This document shows positions 1-6,555 of a DNA stretch of 64,000 nucleotides, in pieces. This stretch comes from Chloroflexi bacterium UBA6077 (lineage in GTDB: Bacteria; Chloroflexota; UBA6077). Both the position numbers and the translations under genes were made by a program. The notes under the pieces were generated by a model. That model was not told the origin of the DNA. It saw only the letters and a list, made by a program, of their open reading frames with translations, and made no database searches. The stretch spans positions 62,001 to 126,000 of the forward strand of contig DIXP01000118.1 in the NCBI GenBank assembly GCA_002436065.1, given 5' to 3'. Within the stretch, counting starts at the first letter, position 1. The number at the start of each line of letters is the position of its first letter.

Positions 1-2
1 GA

Positions 3-47
3 TACACGCCCGAGCAACTCCGGCAGATCGTGGAGTCGATCCAATGA
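3..47 (+). CDS. 3' end of an unidentified gene (partial)
   Basis: The first 14 codons of frame 3 read YTPEQLRQIVESIQ and end in TGA at 45-47. The composition is protein-like and no start lies inside the window, so this is probably the C-terminus of a gene entering from the left. It is too short to assign a family. Confidence 0.45.
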   Translation, partial: YTPEQLRQIVESIQ

Positions 48-94
48 GGAGCCACGGGGCTCGAGTTGCTCTCGTTAGGCAGGTGCCAACACTG

Positions 95-124
95 TTGACA
101 TGTAGCTCCAACTACCACTATCCT
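95..124 (+). promoter_or_regulatory. sigma70-type promoter of the PadR gene
   Basis: A consensus -35 TTGACA lies at 95-100. After 18 bases TATCCT (119-124) matches four of six -10 positions. The downstream edge overlaps the large palindrome at 122-158, so a bound repressor would cover the -10 and the start site. Confidence 0.5.
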
Positions 125-158
125 ACTCCATACCTAATGAATTTAGGTATGGAGTAGG
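122..158. promoter_or_regulatory. perfect 16-bp inverted repeat, probable PadR operator
   Basis: Arms cctactccatacctaa (122-137) and its exact reverse complement (143-158) flank a 5-base centre, TGAAT. The repeat sits between the -10 element and the start at 164, and its right arm contains the GGAG ribosome-binding site (151-154). It could be the operator for autorepression by the PadR protein, or an RNA hairpin hiding the ribosome-binding site. PadR repressors are known to bind dyads at their own promoters; binding here is inferred. Confidence 0.6.
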
Positions 159-163
159 GCCAC

Positions 164-508
164 ATGTCTCCCAGCCACGACCTCCAACGGGGCAGCGCCG
201 AGCTGCTCGTCCTGGCGCTGCTGCGCGACCGCCCAATGTACGGCTACGAGATCATCCGGGAGCTTCGGGACCGCAGCGAGGGCTACTTCGCCATGGAGGA
301 GGGGCTTCTCTACCCCACCCTGCATCGGCTGGAGAGGGAGGGCCTGGTACAGGCAGAGTGGCAGCTGGTGGGTGGCCGCAAGCGTCGCTACTACGCCATT
401 ACAGAGTCGGGCCTGGCCGCGTTATCCTCGGCGGCGGTCGAATGGACGACCTTTTCCCGCAGGTTCCTCGGCATCCTCAACCCTTCGGGAGGTGCGGCCC
501 TTGGCTGA
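164..508 (+). CDS. PadR family transcriptional regulator
   Basis: This 114-residue cytoplasmic DNA-binding protein has the PadR winged-helix layout. The YGYEI motif is at 26-30, the EEGLLYPTLHRLEREG recognition segment at 45-60, and the wing GGRKRRYYAIT at 70-80. Only a short C-terminal helix follows, the minimal form of the family. GGAG at 151-154 supports the ATG at 164. The next gene starts at TTG 501 inside the 3' end, so the two are probably co-translated. PadR proteins often sit next to membrane proteins they control; here two membrane-protein genes follow. The perfect palindrome immediately upstream suggests autoregulation. The ligand cannot be told from the sequence. Confidence 0.9.
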   Translation: MSPSHDLQRGSAELLVLALLRDRPMYGYEIIRELRDRSEGYFAMEEGLLYPTLHRLEREGLVQAEWQLVGGRKRRYYAITESGLAALSSAAVEWTTFSRRFLGILNPSGGAALG

Positions 509-1028
509 ACAGAACCGGTTGTACCCTGAGGGCTTTCTCACAGAGGTACAGCGTCATCCGTACAAGTTGCTGGCCTTGCTGGTCCCTTTCGTGGGCTTGG
601 TGGCGGTAGCGGCAATGTCCCGCGCGAGGCAGGATCTCGCAGCTTGGGCGTTTCTGCTTGGAGACTGGCTGCTCGTCGCCCTGGGACAGTGGTACTTTCT
701 CATCTACGAGGCGCCCCACCACATGAATGACCTGTGGCGGCAAGCCCACCCGCCTACGGCCTCCACCGTCTGGGGGCTCATGCCGCACCCGGCGCTCGCC
801 TTCAGCCTGGCGCTGCTACTCTGCATGCAGCTACTCTCTGCGGTGCGGAGCCGACGAGCCGAGATGCTAGGGCCCAAGGTCCAAAGGTGCCTAGGCCGGT
901 TCAAGATGTCTAGCTGTCTCTCGAGCGCTGTGCTGGAGAACTGCGCGCCACGTTGGGGAACCGATCAAAATGGGTGTCGTAGGAGTACAGAATATGGGAA
1001 CCCACATGCTCCATCGTCGCGACAATGA
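501..1028 (+). CDS. small membrane protein coupled to PadR
   Basis: I chose the TTG at 501 because GGAGG lies at 488-492, 8 bases before it, and the gene then overlaps the PadR stop. The 175-residue product begins LAEQNRLYPEGF and has three hydrophobic segments, at roughly residues 22-40, 47-66 and 97-116. A soluble stretch with APHHMNDLWRQ lies between the second and third. I do not recognise the family. From about residue 130 the sequence loses protein-like composition, so the true end may be earlier or a frameshift may exist near position 890. Translational coupling to the regulator suggests a shared function. Confidence 0.5.
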   Translation: MAEQNRLYPEGFLTEVQRHPYKLLALLVPFVGLVAVAAMSRARQDLAAWAFLLGDWLLVALGQWYFLIYEAPHHMNDLWRQAHPPTASTVWGLMPHPALAFSLALLLCMQLLSAVRSRRAEMLGPKVQRCLGRFKMSSCLSSAVLENCAPRWGTDQNGCRRSTEYGNPHAPSSRQ

Positions 1029-1084
1029 GGGCGTCACCGAAATCCACTCATGGTTTGGTGTTGATCTCGCCAAAGGAGCAAGGC

Positions 1085-2269
1085 ATGGCTGCATCGAATG
1101 ACGGGGTGACAACCAAAGACCGCTACGCCGATGCCGCGTGGCTCGTGGCTTCAATTGTGCCCCTCGCCATCACCTGGCTCATGCTGTTCGGCTGGCTCGC
1201 GCTGCTGACCTCGGTGCTGCTGACGCCCTGGGATGTCATCCAACCGGACTTCCGCCCTCCCAAGGGCAGTTGGTCGCGGACGGTGAACGACTTCTTTGAG
1301 GGTGCACAAGGCGACGGGTTGCTCGGGCAGATCATCGTGGGCCTCAGCGCGCTCGCCTTCACCTTCAGGACGATAAGGGCCAAGGATCGTCCCTCAGTTG
1401 CGCTGGCCTTCGCTGGCACAAACCTGCTGTTCCTGGTTGCCAGCTTTATCCTAGGACTCGCGCTGGTCTTTCTGTCACGGTGGCTCTTACCCGGCGGATA
1501 CGGCACCCCCGTCGGCACCGGCCTCCACAACGGCGCGCTGCTACTGGCCGCGCTGGCGACCCTCGCGGCGATGATCCTGCTGGGGCAATGGACGATTGAG
1601 GTGGGGCGCCAGCCGGGCGGGAACCTGGCCCTGAGATGGATCTGGCGCAAATCACCGGACGGGGCGTTCACCAGGTCGAGCTACTTGCTGCTGGCCTTCT
1701 CCGCGCTGCTGGCGACGGCCGCCCTGGCCTTCGCGCTGCTCTGCCTGTCAGTTCCCCGATGGCCGCCGATTCCAGTCCACTCGACCCCGCACGAGGCGCT
1801 GCTGGAGCAATGCCTGAACGCCGTGAGGGCCGATACAGCCTCGGCCGAAACCCTCCAGCAGAAGGCGGTGCCAGCGGGCCTCGTGGTATTCCAGCGTTGG
1901 AAGCCCCAATTCCACGGCGAAACGGTACCCAAGAACCACTACTCGGCCAGTCTGGTCGTCCCTACCCGCTTCGGGTGGCGAGTGGAATGTCGGGCATCGA
2001 CCGTGCTGGGCAGGGTGGAGTCGGGGTTCGCCGCGGGCAAGATGAAGGGCGACGCCGTGGCGCCTGTGAGCTACGCATTCGGCCTGAGCGAAAGAGGCGA
2101 CAGCGTTCGGGTGGAGTGGACGGACGGCCACGCCGACGTCGAGGAGCTACTCCCCAACGGGTCGTTCCTGGTGGTGCGCGACGGCAGGCTCCAGCCGCTG
2201 AAGGTGGAGCTGCTGGACAGCGACGGCGGCATCCTGGAGACCAAGCAATGGTTATCGGCCGCTCCGTAG
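1085..2269 (+). CDS. five-TM membrane protein with soluble C-terminal domain, unknown function
   Basis: The ATG at 1085 is preferred over the in-frame ATG at 1025 because AAGGAG (1073-1078) lies 6 bases upstream. The product has 394 residues. Five hydrophobic segments occupy the first 230 residues (TM1 starts near AWLVASIVPLAITWL, TM5 is YLLLAFSALLATAALAFALL). A soluble region of about 160 residues follows, predicted to lie outside. It contains HYSASLVVPTRFGWRVEC and ends in a beta-rich stretch (VELLDSDGGILETKQW). No catalytic motif is evident and I do not recognise the family. Codon use is typical of the window. Confidence 0.7.
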   Translation: MAASNDGVTTKDRYADAAWLVASIVPLAITWLMLFGWLALLTSVLLTPWDVIQPDFRPPKGSWSRTVNDFFEGAQGDGLLGQIIVGLSALAFTFRTIRAKDRPSVALAFAGTNLLFLVASFILGLALVFLSRWLLPGGYGTPVGTGLHNGALLLAALATLAAMILLGQWTIEVGRQPGGNLALRWIWRKSPDGAFTRSSYLLLAFSALLATAALAFALLCLSVPRWPPIPVHSTPHEALLEQCLNAVRADTASAETLQQKAVPAGLVVFQRWKPQFHGETVPKNHYSASLVVPTRFGWRVECRASTVLGRVESGFAAGKMKGDAVAPVSYAFGLSERGDSVRVEWTDGHADVEELLPNGSFLVVRDGRLQPLKVELLDSDGGILETKQWLSAAP

Positions 2270-2404
2270 TCACCATCTGCTCGCACGCTGTCAGGCTAGA
2301 ATGCTTCTGGTTCTCATAGCCGTCGGCGTGCCAGTGGGGCCCTGGGTCTTTGGCCACCAACCGGCCGGTGGATTGCAATGATCTCCAGGTGGACTTACAG
2401 TATG

Positions 2405-2422
2405 GAGGACGTGATCGTCCTC
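2405..2422. promoter_or_regulatory. short inverted repeat before lipoprotein gene
   Basis: GAGGACG-TGAT-CGTCCTC is a perfect 7-bp dyad 23 bases before the start at 2446. It could be an operator or a leader hairpin. A possible -10, TAGAAT, lies near 2300 without a clear -35. Confidence 0.3.
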
Positions 2423-2445
2423 TCTAGGCAAGCGGAGGATTCGCA

Positions 2446-4155
2446 ATGAAGTGGATGGTCTCCTGGTCGATGGCCACGCTCAGCCTTGTCCTGTCCATAG
2501 CGGGATTGCTGAGCACATCATGCGGAGAAGCTACACGCACTACGCCCGCCGCGGCGGGCGGTCCTCCGATCACAACCCCCTCTGCCAGCGCTACACCCTC
2601 GCCTGCTATCTCTCCAGCTCCAATCCGGACCGCGACAACTGTTGCCGAGATGATCGTCGCTCCTCTACCTGGAATCAGTCCACGTGAGAGCCTGGAGCGC
2701 CTCATGGAGGCCCGCATCCGGCGGCAGGATCTGGCCGTACTGGGCCTATTGAGCGACGGCCTCAGCCAGGACTTGCGGACCAATCAGCAGGAGGCAGCTC
2801 GCCTATCTCTCTTCCAGGTGAGCAACCCCTGCTGGTACCGCTACGAGACGCTGAGCTTCGAACAGCAAACGCCGACGGAGACCACCTCACAGGTCCGGGT
2901 CTACCAGCACTTCTGGGGTGGCGACGTCATGGGCGGCCCGCCCCGCTCGTGGGAGCAGGAGGTCGTCTTGGTCGAGACGCCTGCGGGCTGGAGGGTGGAC
3001 CAGCTAAGCGAGCCGCGGAACGAGCGGGAAGAGCCCAACGAGCCGCACGAGCGCACCCTTTCAGCCTGCAACGTCCCCAGAGCCACGGCCACAGCCGCGA
3101 CGCCTGCTACCTCCGCGACGGCCTCCGAGGCTAGGAGCGGCGGCCAGGCCACGGCCACCCCCTGCCCATCGCCCCCTCCACGTACCCCTGACGACTCTAT
3201 GTACAGCTACGTCTCGGGCCGTGTGGTCTTAATAGCCCCGGACCACATCGTGGTGCAGACGGCTGACAAGGGCGACGTGGTGCTCTATCCAGCGTACTAC
3301 AAGGTCTGGAACGACCTATGGGTCAAGGATATCCCAATCGAGATCGGCGACGAGATAACGGCGGCGGATACCCCTACAGGCGGTCCGGTGCTCTACGTGA
3401 ACATAGTCAACCTGATAGGGACGATCTCGAACGTTCGGCGGGAGGGGGATCTGCTGCTGTTCGAGATGGAGTACGAGGTGAGGTACACCGGCAAACGGAG
3501 CTCGAACACGATCAAGGTGGAGCAGCGAGCCAGCGTGAGCGGATCGGGACCTCGAGAGGGCCAGGGGGGCCAGGTGGTCGGCCGCAGGCTGAAGGACGGC
3601 ACAGTGCTGGGGGTAACGGTGTTCTACTTCGACTCGGGCAAGAGTCAGGATACTGGCCCAATCCCAACAGAGCCTCAAGCCACTCCGAACGAGACGTCGA
3701 AGAGTACACCGGAGGCCAATGCAACCCAGCCGAGCCGAGACGCTTGGGCGGAAGCGCGAGCAGCCCTACCATCCTCGGTCCCGGTCTACAGGCCTTCCTT
3801 CGTGCCGGATCGTTTCGGCCCTCCCAGCCTTGAGGAGGTGAAGACCGACGATCAGTTCGGGCCCAGGTACACCATCGTCTATCACGCCGAGAACGGGCTT
3901 GTCGCCTTCATACTCGGGATGGGGAAGGGCGCCCTCGGGAACTCCCCGCCGCCCGACACCACCGAGCCGATCGACGTTCACGGTGCCCAAGGCTGGCTAT
4001 CCACGACTGGAGTCACGACCACGAGGAGCCGGCTCAATCTCCAGGTCAGTTGGCAGGAGCAGGGTCGGATCTACCAGATCAAGGTATCTTCCAACCGCAT
4101 GACTCGGGACGAACTGCTGCGCGTAGTCGCAAGTCTGGTCCCATCAGAGGAGTAG
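2446..4155 (+). CDS. secreted lipoprotein, unknown function
   Basis: This 569-residue protein has a signal peptide with a lipobox: LLSTSC puts the acylated cysteine near residue 26. A Thr/Pro/Ala-rich low-complexity linker follows (AAAGGPPITTPSASATPSP). Three soluble parts come next: a conserved-looking globular segment (about 70-190, calcium-independent and unassigned), a beta-rich domain around 250-390 (SYVSGRVVLIAPDHIVVQT), and a C-terminal region of about 130 residues beginning PSSVPVYRPSFVPDRFG. Its ending resembles DUF4367-type lipoprotein domains, a weak inference. Further Pro/Thr linkers separate the parts, as in extracytoplasmic surface proteins. GGAGG precedes the ATG. The next gene starts 8 bases after its stop. 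Confidence 0.7.
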   Translation: MKWMVSWSMATLSLVLSIAGLLSTSCGEATRTTPAAAGGPPITTPSASATPSPAISPAPIRTATTVAEMIVAPLPGISPRESLERLMEARIRRQDLAVLGLLSDGLSQDLRTNQQEAARLSLFQVSNPCWYRYETLSFEQQTPTETTSQVRVYQHFWGGDVMGGPPRSWEQEVVLVETPAGWRVDQLSEPRNEREEPNEPHERTLSACNVPRATATAATPATSATASEARSGGQATATPCPSPPPRTPDDSMYSYVSGRVVLIAPDHIVVQTADKGDVVLYPAYYKVWNDLWVKDIPIEIGDEITAADTPTGGPVLYVNIVNLIGTISNVRREGDLLLFEMEYEVRYTGKRSSNTIKVEQRASVSGSGPREGQGGQVVGRRLKDGTVLGVTVFYFDSGKSQDTGPIPTEPQATPNETSKSTPEANATQPSRDAWAEARAALPSSVPVYRPSFVPDRFGPPSLEEVKTDDQFGPRYTIVYHAENGLVAFILGMGKGALGNSPPPDTTEPIDVHGAQGWLSTTGVTTTRSRLNLQVSWQEQGRIYQIKVSSNRMTRDELLRVVASLVPSEE

Positions 4156-4162
4156 TGCTCAA

Positions 4163-5107
4163 GTGGGAAAAGGAATCGAAACGGGCGAGCTGAACGTCGT
4201 CACCGGAGCCTTCGGCTTCACGGGCAAGTACATCACACGACGGCTCCTGGCCGAGGGAAAGCGCATCCTCACCCTCACCGGCCACCCGCATCGTGAGAAC
4301 CCCTTCGGGGACCGCATCAGCGTCGCCCCGTTCAACTTCGATGACCCCGATGCGTTGGCGGCGTCCTTACGTGGGGCATCGGTCCTGTTCAACAGCTACT
4401 GGATTCGCTTCCCCCGGGGTCCGATCACCTACGAGCTGGCCACCAAGAACAGCAAGACGCTGATCCGGGCCGCCAGGGATGCCGGCGTCCGAAGAATTGT
4501 CCACATCAGCATCGCCAATCCCTCGAAGGACTCGCCCTTCCCCTATTATCGAGGCAAGGCGATGGTGGAAGAGGCCATCATCGCCTCCAGCATCCCCTAC
4601 GCGATCCTGAGACCCACCGTGATCTTCGGGACGGAGGGCATCCTCATCAACAACATCGCCTGGCTGCTCCGGCACTTCCCGGTCTTTGCCATCCCTGGAT
4701 CAGGCAACTACCGGCTGCAGCCGGTCTATGTGGAGGACGTGGCAGAGACGGCCGTCCGAGCAGCAGATGCAGATAGTGAAGCCAGCACCATGAGCACCAT
4801 CGTCGACGCCGCTGGTCCGGAGGTATACAGTTACAATGAACTTGTGTACCTTCTCGCAGTCGCCGTTGGTAGCCACGCGCGAGTCGTCCACCTGCCACCG
4901 AGGCTGACACTTGTCCTCTCGGGGCTCGTCGGACTCGCCCTCCGGGACGTCGTGCTGACCCGAGACGAGCTGGAAGGGTTGATGGCCAACCTCCTCGTCT
5001 CCAATGGACCCTCAGCAGGAAAAACAAGGCTGAGCGATTGGGTGGCGCAGCACGCCGATCAACTGGGCACCAGCTACGAATCAGAGCTGGGTAGACACTA
5101 CCGCTGA
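4163..5107 (+). CDS. NmrA/atypical SDR family NAD(P)-binding epimerase
   Basis: This is a 314-residue Rossmann-fold protein of the extended/atypical short-chain dehydrogenase type. The nucleotide motif TGAFGFTGKYI lies near residue 14. The usual Tyr-x3-Lys appears as YYRGK in PFPYYRGKAMVEE, followed by the family hallmark LRPTVIFG. GTG at 4163 is the start, with GAGGAG at 4147-4152. The protein resembles NDUFA9/complex I-associated and NAD(P)H-binding epimerase-like proteins; substrate is unknown. It is only 7 bases from the lipoprotein gene, so the two are probably co-transcribed. Confidence 0.8.
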   Translation: MGKGIETGELNVVTGAFGFTGKYITRRLLAEGKRILTLTGHPHRENPFGDRISVAPFNFDDPDALAASLRGASVLFNSYWIRFPRGPITYELATKNSKTLIRAARDAGVRRIVHISIANPSKDSPFPYYRGKAMVEEAIIASSIPYAILRPTVIFGTEGILINNIAWLLRHFPVFAIPGSGNYRLQPVYVEDVAETAVRAADADSEASTMSTIVDAAGPEVYSYNELVYLLAVAVGSHARVVHLPPRLTLVLSGLVGLALRDVVLTRDELEGLMANLLVSNGPSAGKTRLSDWVAQHADQLGTSYESELGRHYR

Positions 5108-5257
5108 AAGATGACAGTGGCTACCTTTGTCCGATAGGGTCGGATGGTTACCACCACCTATCTCCCCTCTACGGCCTGCCAGGCGGAAGACTGAATCTCT
5201 AGTAGCCGCGCCCGCCACAGATCGACTCTGACATCGCCTGTACGTCAAAAGACCCCT
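5108..5257. other. non-coding spacer
   Basis: I see no gene, RNA or repeat here. It separates the epimerase from the minus-strand small ORFs. Confidence 0.4.
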
Positions 5258-5341
5258 CTATGTACTCAGCCGCTCGTAGACCATGCGGAATATCTCGGTC
5301 TGAACCCGGGATGCCTCAGGAGGATCAGCCCCTTCGCTCAT
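5258..5341 (-). CDS. possible 27-residue protein
   Basis: ATG at 5341 (reading leftward) encodes MSEGADPPEASRVQTEIF and a C-terminus ending in YERLST. The composition is protein-like and the start overlaps the stop of the upstream minus-strand reading frame, as in a compact operon. No clear ribosome-binding site is visible. It might instead be a fragment of a larger lost gene. Confidence 0.35.
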   Translation of the reverse strand: MSEGADPPEASRVQTEIFRMVYERLST

Positions 5342-5610
5342 GGTCGCTATGGCGTAGGGTCCGCTCGTGCCGGTAGATCATTCCCATCACGAGACCCGAG
5401 AGAAAAGCGAAGTTCTCAGCTGCTGAGACGACGAACCTATCCCCACCGGTGAGGGACGCCCTCACCGGTGGGGTCAGCGACCATGGAGAAGATCAGGTAG
5501 CCCCGCAGGAGGTCCAGCCGGAGGTCTATGTCTCCTTCTGGAACGTATCGCCAGCCCTTCATAGCGCCATCAGGCAGGTTGATGCCCAACATAACCCGCC
5601 TGTTTGACAT
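5325..5610 (-). pseudogene. small gene interrupted by a palindromic 19-base insertion
   Basis: Reading leftward from ATG 5610, with GAGGTGA 9 bases before it, gives MSNRRVMLGINLPDGAMKG and then LLRGYLIFSMVADPTG. The frame then runs into TAG at 5437-5439. If 19 bases of the palindrome at 5441-5473 are removed, the frame continues as GDRFVVSAAENFAFL and LVMGMIYRHERTLR to TGA at 5325-5327. The repaired product would be about 88 residues. Both halves have good codon composition. The family is unknown. A sequencing or assembly artefact cannot be excluded. Confidence 0.45.
5441..5473. repeat. perfect 13-bp palindrome inside the broken small gene
   Basis: Arms ccccaccggtgag (5441-5453) and ctcaccggtgggg (5461-5473) flank a 7-base loop. 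The CCGGT core occurs on both sides, which is consistent with a template-switch or duplication event that added 19 bases. Confidence 0.7.
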
Positions 5611-5625
5611 CCGCCCGGGTCACCT

Positions 5626-5739
5626 CTACAGGAAAGGGTGGCCCATTAGCAGGATCCCGGCCAACACCAGGGCGACAGCCAAGGTTATGACGGCAAGACA
5701 ACCACACCCGGTGTCCGCCCAGTTTGGAAAGCCTTCCAT
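5626..5739 (-). CDS. possible 37-residue single-TM protein
   Basis: ATG at 5739 (leftward) follows AAAGGTGA at good spacing. The product starts MEGFPNWADTGCGC and continues with one hydrophobic segment of about 22 residues (LAVITLAVALVLAGILLMG). It ends 15 bases before the start of the next minus-strand ORF. Ribosome-binding site, compact spacing and a clean transmembrane helix support it. It is too short for family assignment. Confidence 0.5.
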   Translation of the reverse strand: MEGFPNWADTGCGCLAVITLAVALVLAGILLMGHPFL

Positions 5740-6023
5740 GCCGGATCACCTTTCTCGCCCTGCTCGGCAAGTCTACTGGAACCCAAGGCATCGTGACGTT
5801 TTACCCATCACACACGTCCGAGCTGTTGGCGCGTAGTCCCCTTCTTATCAGACATTATGGCATTGCCTTGCCACGAAAATGTGAAAAGAGCGTTAAACGG
5901 GTGCAGAATGCACAGGGCGATTACACGGATCGGCCTCCCAAGGGCAACCACCGTGCCGGGATGCCGATGCGACCTGGCAGTCTTCTTGCAGTCGGTTGAA
6001 GAACTGACCTCAGGAGGCTGCCC
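5740..6023. other. divergent intergenic region
   Basis: This region lies between the minus-strand small ORFs and the molybdenum-enzyme operon. A CATAAT reading leftward (near 5860) could be a -10 for the small ORFs. Plus-strand ORFs here lack coding character. Confidence 0.3.
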
Positions 6024-6551
6024 ATGTACGAACTCGCTCCCAAAGCCCCTTCATGGCTGGTGCCACGGGGGCCCGGAAAGACGGCCATCCGGCTGATGGT
6101 CAACGATGCTGAATACGCCCTCTCCGTCCAGCCGCGATGCACCCTGCTGGAGGCCCTTCGCGACAACCTCGACTTCACCGGCACGAAGGAGTCCTGCGAC
6201 ATGGGGAACTGCGGCGCCTGCACGGTGCTGCTGGACGGCAAGCCCGTCTACGCCTGCCTGCTCCTCGCCATCGAGTGCGAGGGCCGGCGGATCGAGACCA
6301 TCGAGGGGTTGGAGAAGGAGGGCCGCCTCCACCCGATCCAGGAGGCGTTCGTCGAGGCCGATGCCTTCCAGTGCGGCTTCTGCACGCCGGGACAGATCCT
6401 GTCCGTCAAGTGGCTGCTGGACAACCACGACAACCCAACTCTGGAGGAGGTGCAGAGGGCAGTCTCGGGCAACCTCTGCCGCTGCGGCGCCTATCCCAAC
6501 ATCCACCGGGCTGCCCTCCTGGCGGCCGAGCGAATCCGGAAGGGTAGGTGA
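6024..6551 (+). CDS. molybdenum hydroxylase, 2x[2Fe-2S] small subunit
   Basis: This is the iron-sulfur subunit of a xanthine-oxidase family enzyme, 175 residues, which passes electrons from the molybdopterin site to the FAD subunit. The plant-type [2Fe-2S] ligands are C58, C63, C66 and C78 (ESCDMGNCGACTVLLDGK). The C-terminal cluster uses C117, C120, C152 and C154 (QCGFCTPGQ, GNLCRCGAYPNI). There is no twin-arginine signal, unlike the periplasmic PaoA, so the enzyme should be cytoplasmic. AGGAGG precedes the ATG. The large subunit starts 4 bases after its stop and the FAD subunit follows, so this is a three-gene operon. Confidence 0.93.
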   Translation: MYELAPKAPSWLVPRGPGKTAIRLMVNDAEYALSVQPRCTLLEALRDNLDFTGTKESCDMGNCGACTVLLDGKPVYACLLLAIECEGRRIETIEGLEKEGRLHPIQEAFVEADAFQCGFCTPGQILSVKWLLDNHDNPTLEEVQRAVSGNLCRCGAYPNIHRAALLAAERIRKGR

Positions 6552-6555
6552 GGCC

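Noticed and set aside
5528..5836. Plus-strand ORF of 102 codons
   Set aside because: It is antisense to better-supported small ORFs with ribosome-binding sites and has poor composition.
6106..6555. N-terminal extension of the molybdenum large subunit
   Set aside because: The extension is an alternative frame of the small-subunit gene; the ATG at 6556 with its own ribosome-binding site fits the family.
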